A stretch of 64,000 nucleotides of DNA from Streptosporangiaceae bacterium NEAU-GS5 (GTDB taxonomy: Bacteria > Actinomycetota > Actinomycetes > Streptosporangiales > Streptosporangiaceae), in assembly GCA_017592665.1 (NCBI GenBank), contig JAGFNW010000002.1:1-64000 (forward strand). Direction: 5' to 3'. Of this stretch, positions 15,175-22,916 are shown one piece after another. The stretch's first letter is position 1. Each line of letters starts with the position of its first letter. The notes beneath the pieces are model-generated. The model saw nothing but the letters and a program-made list of their open reading frames with translations. It did not search any database and was not told the origin of the DNA. The position numbers and the translations under genes were made by a program.

Positions 15175-16478
15175 CCCGGCCCGGCCGCGTCGTGATCGGC
15201 ACCCTCGGGCTGGATCAGCACGAGGTCGGCGCCATGGCGATCAGCCGGATCCTGATGCGCCACGGCTACGAGGTCGTCTACCTGGGCCGGTTCAACACCC
15301 CCGAAAGACTGACCGCCGTCGCGTTGCAGGAGGACGCCGACATCGTCGGAGTCTCGGTCCATTCCTGGGAGTACGTCGCCTACACCGACGAACTCGTCCG
15401 CCGCTGCCGGGAATCGGGCTTCGGACTTGTCTTCGGCGGCAGTGTGCTCACCGAGCGCGACCGCGACGACCTGCTCGCCCGTGGAGCAGACGCCGCCTTC
15501 GGGCCGTACGCGTCCGAAACCGACATGCTGGGGCGCATCGACGCCATCCTTCGGCGTGTGCGTGCCGGCGCGCCCGCCGCCGAACCATCCGCGAGGACCG
15601 TGACAGTGAAGGGCGGCCTCGCCGGCCGGGTGGTGCTCGTGACGGGGGCGGCCCGCGGCCTAGGCCGGGCCTACGCCCATGAGCTGTGCCGCCAGGGCGT
15701 GGCCGTGATCGCCAACGACGTTGACGAGGCCGCATTGAAGGAGACGGCCGACGCGTGCGACCCCTTGCCGGGCAGCGTGCTGCCGGTCGTCGCCGACGTG
15801 ACCGATCAGGGGGCGCCGCGCCTCTTGCTCGACGCCGCGCTACGGCGCTTCGGGCAGATTCACGGGGTGGTGGCCAACGCTGGGCTGCTGCGCTCCGGAC
15901 CTCTGCTCAAACTGCCGGACGACGACCTCCGGCTTCTGCTCGACGTGCACGTGACCGCGCCGTTCCGGCTGTTGCGGGTGCTCGGCGCCTATTGGCGGGG
16001 CGAGGCCAAGGCAGGCCGTGCCGTCTCAGCCGCCGCCGTGCTGACCACGTCCGCCGCGGGCCTCTACGGGTTCCGGGCCGAGGCCGCGTACAGCGCCGCC
16101 AAAGCCGCGATCGCGATGCTGGCAAGGGTCGCGGCCGACGAACTCGGCCGCTATGGGACCACGGTCAACGCGGTGGCCCCAATGGCGCGCACCCGCCTGA
16201 CCGAATGGCTGCCCGGCAGCCCAGCAGCGGACGCCGACCCCTGGGCACCCGAGCACGTGGCGCCCGTCGTCGCCTGGCTGCTCGGCCCCGGCGCGCGGCA
16301 GGTCACCGGGCGCGTCATCGAGGTGGGCAACGGCCAGGTCTCGGCCCCCGAGGCCTGGCGGCCAGGCGCTGTACATCCGCTGCCACCGAGCATGTCGCCT
16401 GCGGAGGCGGAGGCACTGCTTCCAACCGTCCTCAGCGGGCCGCCCATGCCCGCCCTCCTCGGCCCCGAACCGCCCTGA
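15171..16478 (+). CDS. Fusion: cobalamin-binding mutase small subunit + short-chain dehydrogenase
   Basis: 435 aa starting at the ATG overlapping the mutase stop. Residues 5-125 form a B12-binding Rossmann domain: DQHEVG (15-20) supplies the lower-ligand His of the DxHxxG motif, followed by VGVSVHS and VFGGSV where SxL and GG bind the nucleotide tail. After a short linker, residues 150-400 are a complete SDR: TGAARGLG (158-165), NAG (236-238), Ser294 and YSAAK (307-311), most like the 17-beta-HSD4/3-hydroxyacyl-CoA dehydrogenase type. The fusion ties the mutase to an oxidoreductase, implying that the rearranged product is a hydroxyacyl-CoA oxidised in place. Last gene of the operon, ending 32 bp from the convergent ECF gene. 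Confidence 0.9.
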   Translation: MTRPGRVVIGTLGLDQHEVGAMAISRILMRHGYEVVYLGRFNTPERLTAVALQEDADIVGVSVHSWEYVAYTDELVRRCRESGFGLVFGGSVLTERDRDDLLARGADAAFGPYASETDMLGRIDAILRRVRAGAPAAEPSARTVTVKGGLAGRVVLVTGAARGLGRAYAHELCRQGVAVIANDVDEAALKETADACDPLPGSVLPVVADVTDQGAPRLLLDAALRRFGQIHGVVANAGLLRSGPLLKLPDDDLRLLLDVHVTAPFRLLRVLGAYWRGEAKAGRAVSAAAVLTTSAAGLYGFRAEAAYSAAKAAIAMLARVAADELGRYGTTVNAVAPMARTRLTEWLPGSPAADADPWAPEHVAPVVAWLLGPGARQVTGRVIEVGNGQVSAPEAWRPGAVHPLPPSMSPAEAEALLPTVLSGPPMPALLGPEPP

Positions 16479-16510
16479 CGCCCGTCTCGAAGTCTGCCCG
16501 CGAGGCGAAC

Positions 16511-17704
16511 TCATGCCTCCCGCTCCAGGCGGGCTCGCCGTCTCCGCAGGTGGGTTCGTTCGGTGTCGTTGGTGGCCAACGTGATGGCCAGGTCGTAGGC
16601 GGTGATGGCTTCGGCGGTACGGCCGAGGCGGGCCAGCAGGTCGGCACGGGTGGCGGGCAGCAGGTGGTAGCCCGGCAGGTCGAGTTCGTCGATGGCGGCC
16701 AGCGCCGGCCCGGGTCCGTGTACCTCGGCGATGGCGACGGCGCGATTCAGCGCGACGATCGGGGTGGGGGTGTGTCGCAGCAGTTGGTCGTATAGGGCGA
16801 GCACCTGTGCCCAGTCGGTGGCCGGGCCGTCGGTGTGCACGGCGTTGATGGCGGCCTGCAGTTGATACGGTCCCGGCTGGTTACGGCGCAGGCAGCGGCG
16901 TACCAGCTCATGCCCCTCGGCGATCAGCTGCCGGTTCCACAGCGAGCGGTCCTGCTCGGCGAGCACCACCAGCTCGCCCGAGGGTCCCACCCGCGCCGGG
17001 CGGCGGGCTTCGGTAAGCAGGAGCAGCGCCAGCAGCCCGAGCACCTCGGGCTCGTCGGGCATCAGCTCGGCCAGCTCCCTGGTCAGGCGGACCGCCTCCA
17101 GGCACAGGTCCGTCCGCAACAGCCGGCCCAACGTGGACGCGTATCCCTCGTTGAAGACCAGGTAGAGCACGGTCAGTACGGAGGTCAGCCGGTCGGGCAG
17201 CTCAGCTGCCTCGGGCACCCGGTAGGGGATGCCGGCGTCGCGGATCTTCTTCTTCGCCCGGACGATCCGCTGGAAGACGGTCGCCTCCGGCACGAGGTAG
17301 GCACGCGCGATCTCGGCCACCTCCAGGCCGCCGAGCAGGCGCAGGGTGAGCGCGGTTCGCGCGAGCGGCGACAGCGCCGGATGGCAGCAGGTGAACATCA
17401 TGCGGAGCTGGTCGTCGCGCACCGGTCCCACCTCCTGTAGCTCGTCGGGTTGCCGCAGCAGAAGCGCCTGGGCGTGGCGGGCCTCGCGGGTGGATTCACG
17501 CCGCAGCCGGTCGATCGCCCGGTTGCGGGCGGTGGTCACGATCCACGCGCCGGGATTGGGCGGCGGAGCCTGCTCCCATTTCTGGACGGCTACCGCGAAG
17601 GCGTCCTGCACGAACTCCTCGGCCAGATCGATGTCACCGAGCAGGCGGGTCAGCGTGGCCACGCACCGGCCGTACTCGGCCCGGTAGATGCCGTCCAGAT
17701 CCAT
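16511..17704 (-). CDS. RNA polymerase ECF sigma factor, ECF42 group
   Basis: 397 aa, much longer than a standard ECF factor. Sigma2 (IYRAEYGRCVATLTRLLGDI ... DAFAVAVQKW) and sigma4 (HPALSPLARTALTLRLLGGL ... PEATVFQRIVRAKKKIR) domains are followed by about 210 residues of helical, TPR-like C-terminal extension. This extended architecture and the YCII-domain partner immediately upstream define ECF42-type factors, for which no classical anti-sigma is known and the extension is thought to control activity. Only 1 nt separates its ATG from the YCII stop, so they are one transcription unit. Targets unknown; the exporter upstream on the same strand is a candidate. Confidence 0.9.
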   Translation of the reverse strand: MDLDGIYRAEYGRCVATLTRLLGDIDLAEEFVQDAFAVAVQKWEQAPPPNPGAWIVTTARNRAIDRLRRESTREARHAQALLLRQPDELQEVGPVRDDQLRMMFTCCHPALSPLARTALTLRLLGGLEVAEIARAYLVPEATVFQRIVRAKKKIRDAGIPYRVPEAAELPDRLTSVLTVLYLVFNEGYASTLGRLLRTDLCLEAVRLTRELAELMPDEPEVLGLLALLLLTEARRPARVGPSGELVVLAEQDRSLWNRQLIAEGHELVRRCLRRNQPGPYQLQAAINAVHTDGPATDWAQVLALYDQLLRHTPTPIVALNRAVAIAEVHGPGPALAAIDELDLPGYHLLPATRADLLARLGRTAEAITAYDLAITLATNDTERTHLRRRRARLEREA

Positions 17705-17705
17705 C

Positions 17706-18074
17706 TCAGACGTCTTCGTGCTCAGTCCCGTGCGCGTCTTCGAACGGGCGCACCTCGATCGGCGATCCGCAGGCCAGCGCGCACTTCTCGCCCCAGGCCA
17801 GCGCCTGGTCCAGGTCGTCGCACTGGATCACCCAGAAGCCGCCGAGCTGTTCCTTGGTCTCGGCGAACGGTCCGTCGGTCATCGTGGTCGTTCCGTTGCC
17901 GGGCCGTACCACCGTGGTGGCATGCGAGCCCACCAGGCCGCCGACGAAGACCCAGCAACCAGCGGCCTGCATGTCGGCGGTGACCTTGGATGTGCGGGCC
18001 CGCTGCCGCAGGTCCTCCTCAGGCGGCCACGGCGCGCTCTCGTCGAACTGGACGGCCAGCAGGTACTTCTTCAC
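17706..18074 (-). CDS. YCII-related (DGPF-domain) protein
   Basis: 122 aa from GTG 18072-18074, preceded by GGAAGGAG at ideal distance; a longer frame from 18104 has no comparable site. MKKYLLAVQF starts the ferredoxin-like YCII fold, and MTDGPFAETKEQLGGFWVI carries the DGPF motif and the following conserved Gly-Phe region. DGPF-type YCII proteins are the standard genomic partners of ECF42 sigma factors. Their biochemical role (possibly a small enzyme or signal sensor) is not settled. Co-transcribed with the sigma gene. Confidence 0.9.
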   Translation of the reverse strand: MKKYLLAVQFDESAPWPPEEDLRQRARTSKVTADMQAAGCWVFVGGLVGSHATTVVRPGNGTTTMTDGPFAETKEQLGGFWVIQCDDLDQALAWGEKCALACGSPIEVRPFEDAHGTEHEDV

Positions 18075-18110
18075 GGCGAACTCCTTCCAGAGAGGGTCAG
18101 GCACGCGGGT

Positions 18111-19706
18111 TCATGTCCGGGTGACCGACACGGCCTCGTGTACCGGGGCGATCTCTTGGCCCTTGTCGGTGGTGTCGTCATCGCCGCCGTGCGCGTTGCG
18201 CACGTGCCGGAACGCCCGTATGGCGAGTACGGCCAGCCCGACGTAGAAGACGGCGCTGACGACGCCCACCACGTGCACACCGGAGGTGAACGCATCGCGG
18301 GCCGCGGCCAGCAGGTCGCCGCCCTGCCCTGCGGGCAGGCGGCCGGCCGCGGCGACCGCGCGGTCGACGCTTTCCCGGGCGGCGTCCGCCGCGTCGGGTG
18401 GCACGCTGCCGAGCGCGCCCTCCACGTTGCTCCGGTACACCGCCGTCCCGAGGGTGGCGAGCGTGGCGATGCCGAGCCCGAGCCCGAATTCGTTGGTCGT
18501 CTGCATGATCGACGCCCCGGAGCCGGCCTTGTCCGGCGGCACTGCTCCCATGGCGAGATGATTGCAGAGCGCGGCCAGCGGCCCGGTGCCGAGCATGGCG
18601 ACGGACATCGCGATGATGATCACCTCGGGGCCGGACGTCGGGCCTGCCAGCGTGAAGATCAGGTAGCCGACGCCCGCGACAAACAGCCCGCCTGCGATCA
18701 GGTACGCCGGCCGGATGTGGTTCGCCAGCGGTGGGGTGCTCAGGTTGCCGATGATCATCAGCACATTGGGAATCACCAGGAGCAGGCCGGCCGCCAGGGG
18801 GGTGAGGTGGGTGACGTTCTGCAGGTACAGGGTGACGAGCAGGAGGGTGCCGGTGCCTACCACGCTGGTCACGAACATCAGGGTCAGCGCGGAACTGAAC
18901 GTGCGGTTGCCGAACATGCGGAGATCGAGCAGCGGGTGCTCCAGGCGCCACTGCCGTTGGGCGAACACCAACCCTGCCGTGATGCCCACCACCAGCGCCA
19001 CAACGGGGAACCACGCCCAGCCGTGGCGAGCCAGTTCCTTGAGCCCATAGACGAGAGGCAGAATCGCCGTGAGGGACAGCACGACGCTGAGCGGGTCGAG
19101 CTTGCCGGCGTCCGGCGACTTCTGGTCCTGGAGCAGGAAAGGACCGGACACCAGCAGCAGCACGATCCCCGGCACGGACACCAGGAACACCGAACCCCAC
19201 CAGAAATACTCGAGCAGCAGGCCACCGACGAGCGGGCCGAGCGTCAGTCCGGCCATGAAGCAGGTCAGATAGATCGCGAGGGCGCGGCTGCGTTGCCTCT
19301 GGTCCGTGAACATGCCGGTGACCAGGGCCAGCACCGACGGCATCACCGCGGCACCCGCCACGCCGAGCAGCGCGCGGCTGGCGATGAGCATCTCCGGGCT
19401 TGTGGAGAACGCCGCGGCCACCGAGGCGATGCCGAACACGGCGCCGCCGATGAGCAACAGCTTCTTCCGGCCGATCCGGTCACCGATGGTGCCCATGGTG
19501 ACCAGGAAGCCCGTGATCAGCAGGCCGTAGATGTCCACGATCCACAACTGCTGGATGCCGCTCGGCGCGAGGGCGGCGCTCAGGTGCGGAACGGCCAGAT
19601 ACAGCACGGAGAAGTCCATGGAGACGAGAAACGTGGGCAAGCCGAGCACGGCCAGCCCCACCCATTCCCGCCGCCCGGCTCCAGGCCTCGTGTTCTCAGT
19701 GGTCAC
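18111..19706 (-). CDS. Major facilitator exporter, DHA2 (14-TM) drug:H+ antiporter type
   Basis: 531 aa from a GTG at 19704-19706 with GAAGGAG upstream. About 14 hydrophobic helices are visible. The loop 2-3 signature GTIGDRIGRKKLLLIG and motif C-like GLTLGPLVGGLLLEYFWWGSVF (residues split across helix 5) identify the EmrB/QacA-like DHA2 family of proton-driven exporters. The C-terminal third contains a large extracytosolic loop between the last helices (VEGALGSVPPDAADAAR). It lies upstream of the YCII-ECF42 pair on the same strand and 225 bp from a divergent membrane protein gene. Likely substrates are lipophilic drugs or antibiotics, but none can be specified. Confidence 0.9.
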   Translation of the reverse strand: MTTENTRPGAGRREWVGLAVLGLPTFLVSMDFSVLYLAVPHLSAALAPSGIQQLWIVDIYGLLITGFLVTMGTIGDRIGRKKLLLIGGAVFGIASVAAAFSTSPEMLIASRALLGVAGAAVMPSVLALVTGMFTDQRQRSRALAIYLTCFMAGLTLGPLVGGLLLEYFWWGSVFLVSVPGIVLLLVSGPFLLQDQKSPDAGKLDPLSVVLSLTAILPLVYGLKELARHGWAWFPVVALVVGITAGLVFAQRQWRLEHPLLDLRMFGNRTFSSALTLMFVTSVVGTGTLLLVTLYLQNVTHLTPLAAGLLLVIPNVLMIIGNLSTPPLANHIRPAYLIAGGLFVAGVGYLIFTLAGPTSGPEVIIIAMSVAMLGTGPLAALCNHLAMGAVPPDKAGSGASIMQTTNEFGLGLGIATLATLGTAVYRSNVEGALGSVPPDAADAARESVDRAVAAAGRLPAGQGGDLLAAARDAFTSGVHVVGVVSAVFYVGLAVLAIRAFRHVRNAHGGDDDTTDKGQEIAPVHEAVSVTRT

Positions 19707-19890
19707 AACCTGCTCCTTCGGTAGGGGCCCGCAGCGTCGCGCCGGCCTCTCACCTTGGCTACGAACGGGCTCGACACCACTCGACACCGCCACAGAAAAA
19801 TCCGAAGACGCTCTCACCCCAGCCGGGCCGAGACGACAAGGCACTGAGATCCCCGCGCCACCGCACCGGCTCGTTCGCCATCTACGCCAT

Positions 19891-19925
19891 AGTGTAGTAA
19901 ATTTTATACGTAATCTATAAGGAGG
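19891..19925 (+). promoter_or_regulatory. AT-rich promoter and ribosome site upstream of the membrane protein/XRE pair
   Basis: Thirty bases (19891-19920) are strikingly AT-rich for this DNA and include TTTTATACG and TAATCTATAA, plausible -10 elements, around an imperfect palindrome centred on AAATTT. GGAGG (19921-19925) lies 6 nt before the ATG. The XRE regulator encoded in the unit may bind here. Confidence 0.45.
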
Positions 19926-19931
19926 CGTACG

Positions 19932-20423
19932 ATGACGACGATGAAGGTCACCCATCAGGCGGCCTGGTGGCCGGGTGCGTGCCGGAAGCTGCACGACAGC
20001 CGGATGATGGCGCCGTTCCGGTCGCGCGCCGGACGGCGCCGGTTGGTCGGCCTGTATCTCATGGTTCTGGTCGCGCTTCCCGTCGCGGGATGGCTCACCG
20101 ACCAGGTCTGGGTGACCGCGCTCCTGTTCATCCCGTACGCGGTTGTCACCCTGCTGCTCGCGATCGCCACGGAAGGATTGCTGAACCGGCCACTCGGGTC
20201 GCTCGACGAACGGCAGGTGAATCTGCGCCGATCCCTGTTCCGCGAGCCGTACGGGGCCGGGGTGGGCCTTGGGCTCGCCGGCGGCCTCGTGGTGGCAGTG
20301 GCCACCCTGGCCGACGAGGCGCTGATGATGGGTCTCGTGATCGCCGTCCTCGGGCTGTTGTTCGGACTGCCGCTGATGATGCTCGCGTGGCGGATGCCCG
20401 CGAACCCTGTCGACGATGAGTAA
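19932..20423 (+). CDS. Four-TM integral membrane protein, unknown function (paired with XRE regulator)
   Basis: 163 aa with a good Shine-Dalgarno. Hydrophobic segments lie near residues 40-55 (LYLMVLVALPVAGWL), 62-82, 108-125 and 133-150, giving about four helices; the N-terminal 38 residues are basic and cytosolic. I recognise no enzyme motif. The layout (small multi-TM protein followed by an overlapping YozG-like XRE repressor) is widespread in Gram-positive bacteria, where the pair responds to membrane or envelope stress. The 3' end overlaps the XRE gene by 8 nt, so the two are co-translated. A role in transport or immunity is only a guess. Confidence 0.75.
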   Translation: MTTMKVTHQAAWWPGACRKLHDSRMMAPFRSRAGRRRLVGLYLMVLVALPVAGWLTDQVWVTALLFIPYAVVTLLLAIATEGLLNRPLGSLDERQVNLRRSLFREPYGAGVGLGLAGGLVVAVATLADEALMMGLVIAVLGLLFGLPLMMLAWRMPANPVDDE

Positions 20424-20688
20424 GCAGCAACCAGCGTTCTACACGCGGCTGCGCCTTGTACGGACCGAGCGCAACCTCTCCCGGCAACAGCTGGCCGAAG
20501 CGGTCGGCGTGCACTACCAGACCATTGGCTACATCGAGCGGGGCGATTACACTCCGAGCCTCGAACTGGCGCTGCGGCTGGCTCGGTACTTCGATCTGCC
20601 GGTGGAGGCCCTGTTCTCCCTTGATCCGTTCGCTCGGCTGGACGCGGACGCACTCGCGGGCCGGCAAGCGAGGCAAGGCCGTGTTTGA
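20416..20688 (+). CDS. Small XRE-family HTH regulator (YozG-like)
   Basis: 90 aa, essentially a single Cro/CI helix-turn-helix (RTERNLSRQQLAEAVGVHYQ ... TIGYIERGDYTPSLELALRL) with a short tail LPVEALFSLDPF. Proteins of this length and sequence are typical partners of small membrane proteins in two-gene operons, as here (8-nt overlap). It lacks a ligand domain, so its activity must be controlled by the partner or by expression. The following tRNA synthetase-like gene starts 44 nt later and may be in the same transcript. Confidence 0.88.
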   Translation: MSKQQPAFYTRLRLVRTERNLSRQQLAEAVGVHYQTIGYIERGDYTPSLELALRLARYFDLPVEALFSLDPFARLDADALAGRQARQGRV

Positions 20689-20732
20689 GTGCGACTCCTC
20701 GACCGCGCTGGGACGACAGGACGGAGCAGACC

Positions 20733-21713
20733 GTGACCAGTCACGCAGCACTGCAGCCGCTCACCGCCGCACAGGAAGCGCGTATCGCCGCGCAGGCCCG
20801 TGACCTTGCCGTCGGAACGGCACAGGTCATCCCAGGAGAAGGGCTGGTGAAGAAGCTGCGCTCGGCCGCGCGCGAGGGCCGCTCATTGCGGATCAAGCTG
20901 GGAATCGATCCGTCCGGCGCCGACCTGACCCTTGGTCACGCGGTCGTACTGCGCAAGCTCCGCCAGTTTCAGGACTTGGGCCATATCGCCGTCCTGATCG
21001 TCGGCGACTTCACCGGCCGAATCGGGGATCCGAGCGGGCGGACGAAAACCCGCAGCGTCCTCACCCCGGAGCAGACGCGGCGCAATGCCCAGACCTACAT
21101 GGAGCAGGCTCTCAAGATCCTTCGTGAGGACCGCCTTGAGTTGCGGTACAACTCCGAGTTGCTGCGCGGCACCGACGGCGCGGAGAAGATGGGGAAGTCT
21201 CTGGGGAACTGGATCTCCCTCAACGACACCCCGGATGACAAGTACGGCAAGATCATGTCCATCTCGGACGACGCTTTGAGTCACTACGCGGAGCTGTGCT
21301 GCGCGTGGTCGGCCGCCGAACTGGACGACTTCAGCAGGATTCTTGCGCGGCATCCGATGGACGCCAAGCGGACAATCGCCCGCCGCGTCGTTGAGCTTTA
21401 CGACGGCGCGGACGAGGCGGAGGTAACCGAGAACCGTTGGATCGCCCGGTTCAGCAATCGTGAGCTTCCCGAAGACCTCCCCGAATTCCTGCTTCCGGCC
21501 GGCGACGGGACGGTAAATATCGTGGACGTCCTGCTCGCCGCGGCCCTCGTCGCGTCCAAGGGCGAGGCGCGGAGGCTTCTGGCCGGCGGCGGCATCCGCC
21601 TCGACGGAGACAAACTACGCGCCGAGCCCGGACCGTTCGCCCGCGAAGACCTGGCAGGCAAAGTGCTCCAGCGCGGCAAGCTGCACGCCGTTCGGCTCCT
21701 CGTCGAGGAATGA
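20733..21713 (+). CDS. Tyrosyl-tRNA synthetase-like protein with internal deletion in the catalytic domain
   Basis: 326 aa from GTG 20733 (GGAG 6 nt upstream). The N-terminal part follows bacterial TyrRS: LRIKLGIDPSGADLTLGHAV holds the HIGH-like motif, then VGDFTGRIGDPSGRT. At LELRYNSELLRGTDGAEKMGKSLGN the sequence jumps from the RYNSEWL region directly to the KMSKS loop (here KMGKS). Roughly 90 residues found in normal TyrRS are missing, including the tyrosine/ATP site segments with the TDQ motif. The C-terminus retains the anticodon-binding and S4-like RNA-binding parts (ASKGEARRLLAGGGIRLDGD). Standard TyrRS is about 400-420 aa. The frame is kept across the deletion, so the protein can be made but probably cannot aminoacylate. 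It is likely a second, non-essential copy. Confidence 0.85.
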   Translation: MTSHAALQPLTAAQEARIAAQARDLAVGTAQVIPGEGLVKKLRSAAREGRSLRIKLGIDPSGADLTLGHAVVLRKLRQFQDLGHIAVLIVGDFTGRIGDPSGRTKTRSVLTPEQTRRNAQTYMEQALKILREDRLELRYNSELLRGTDGAEKMGKSLGNWISLNDTPDDKYGKIMSISDDALSHYAELCCAWSAAELDDFSRILARHPMDAKRTIARRVVELYDGADEAEVTENRWIARFSNRELPEDLPEFLLPAGDGTVNIVDVLLAAALVASKGEARRLLAGGGIRLDGDKLRAEPGPFAREDLAGKVLQRGKLHAVRLLVEE

Positions 21714-21714
21714 A

Positions 21715-21738
21715 CGCCGATCCTCTGGAGAATCGGCG
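21715..21738 (+). terminator. Hairpin after the TyrRS-like gene
   Basis: CGCCGAT (21715-21721) pairs perfectly with ATCGGCG (21732-21738) 2 nt after the stop codon. There is no U tract, so this is a weak or actinobacterial-type terminator for the XRE/TyrRS-like transcript. Confidence 0.4.
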
Positions 21739-21780
21739 CATGCTGCCAAGTCGGGTTTGTGAGACTGGCTGGATCACGTA

Positions 21781-22725
21781 CTAGAGCGGGAAGCTGCCGC
21801 GGCGCCAGTGCCAGTGGCGGCCGGCCTTCAGGTGGTCGATGACCGCGCGCTGGAGCACGCTGCCGCGCGGCAGCTGGTCGAGCGGCGTGGTCAGGGTGCG
21901 GAACACGAACCGCAGCACCTCGACGTCGCCGTCCAGCCCCTCCGGCTCCTCGTAGGGCTCCAGCTCGAACCTTCGCTGGAACCGGACGATGTTGGAGTCC
22001 TCGGGCAGATATTCCAGCAGTTGCGGGTCGAGCAGCCACGAGCCGCAGGAGAACGCGGTGTAGCGCTCGTCGGGAAAGTGGCGCGGAAAGAACGCGCGGG
22101 CCTCGTCGAGCGACGCTTCGACGGCCTCCGGGGTCATCGGCCCGGAGGCGGGGATGTGCAGGCCGATGGCCGTGTCGCCGCGCTGGTGCTGCAGGCGGCC
22201 CAGCTCGTAGACGCCGCCCCGCGCGTGCAGCGTGAGCCAGCTCTGCATGACCGGCCAGCCCTCGCGGCGCATCCGCCGGTCGATCGCGAGGTTGCGGCCC
22301 AGGTCGGCGAGGGTCGCCCAGGACACGGCGTCGGCGATGCCGTGGTCGCGGTGATACTCCATCGCGACGTCGACCAAGGCCAGGTATGCGTACACGTAGA
22401 GATGCCGCCAGGCGGGGCCTCGTTCGCGCGGCAGTTCCGGGCCGGGCGGCAGCCATTCGTGGCCTCCGAGATCGGCGCGTACGAGGGCGATCGAGCGGTC
22501 GAGCAGCCAGCGCAGCTCCGGAGTCCACAGCGGAGAGTCGGGGTCGGGCCAGCCCGCCATGATCTCGGCCGCGTCGTCCGGCCGCACCGCGAGCCGATCG
22601 AGGATCGCGGGCGCGTCGGCCTTGGCGGGCAGCGGACCCGACGGCCGGTCGCCGGCGAGCTGGTGCACGCGGTCGACGTCCTCGACGGATACCCCGAGCC
22701 GTGCGGCGGTCTCGTCCAGATCCAC
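21781..22725 (-). CDS. GNAT-like acyltransferase domain protein (NAT_N/GNAT_C type)
   Basis: 314 aa from a GTG. The N-terminal half is helical (LPAKADAPAILDRLAVRPDD). The C-terminal half contains LHIPASGPMTPEAVEASLDE and FPDERYTAFSCGSWLLDPQL followed by NIVRFQRRFEL, a block characteristic of the GNAT-like C-terminal domain found in a family of actinobacterial acyltransferase-domain proteins of about 300 aa. These have a split acetyltransferase fold; substrates are unknown. The gene stands alone on the minus strand, with the convergent TyrRS-like gene ending 68 bp away. Confidence 0.75.
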   Translation of the reverse strand: MDLDETAARLGVSVEDVDRVHQLAGDRPSGPLPAKADAPAILDRLAVRPDDAAEIMAGWPDPDSPLWTPELRWLLDRSIALVRADLGGHEWLPPGPELPRERGPAWRHLYVYAYLALVDVAMEYHRDHGIADAVSWATLADLGRNLAIDRRMRREGWPVMQSWLTLHARGGVYELGRLQHQRGDTAIGLHIPASGPMTPEAVEASLDEARAFFPRHFPDERYTAFSCGSWLLDPQLLEYLPEDSNIVRFQRRFELEPYEEPEGLDGDVEVLRFVFRTLTTPLDQLPRGSVLQRAVIDHLKAGRHWHWRRGSFPL

Positions 22726-22916
22726 GCGGGCGATCCTACCGGCCGGTGGAGGCCGGCCCTCCCGGCACCAGGCGGTCGCGGAGCAGTAGCGACGGCGTTG
22801 CCGGATACGGCGAGTGTCTGCCGACGGAGTTGTCCCGCCCTCCGGGTGGGAGGACGGGACAAGCCCTGCGTGGATGGGGAACGCTCAGGGCTGTTTCACG
22901 GCCCCGTGTCGCACTG

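Noticed and set aside
13531-16478. Naming the mutase as methylmalonyl-, isobutyryl- or 2-hydroxyisobutyryl-CoA mutase
   Set aside because: The discriminating residues (Leu64, Ile91, Tyr217) fit none of these enzymes.
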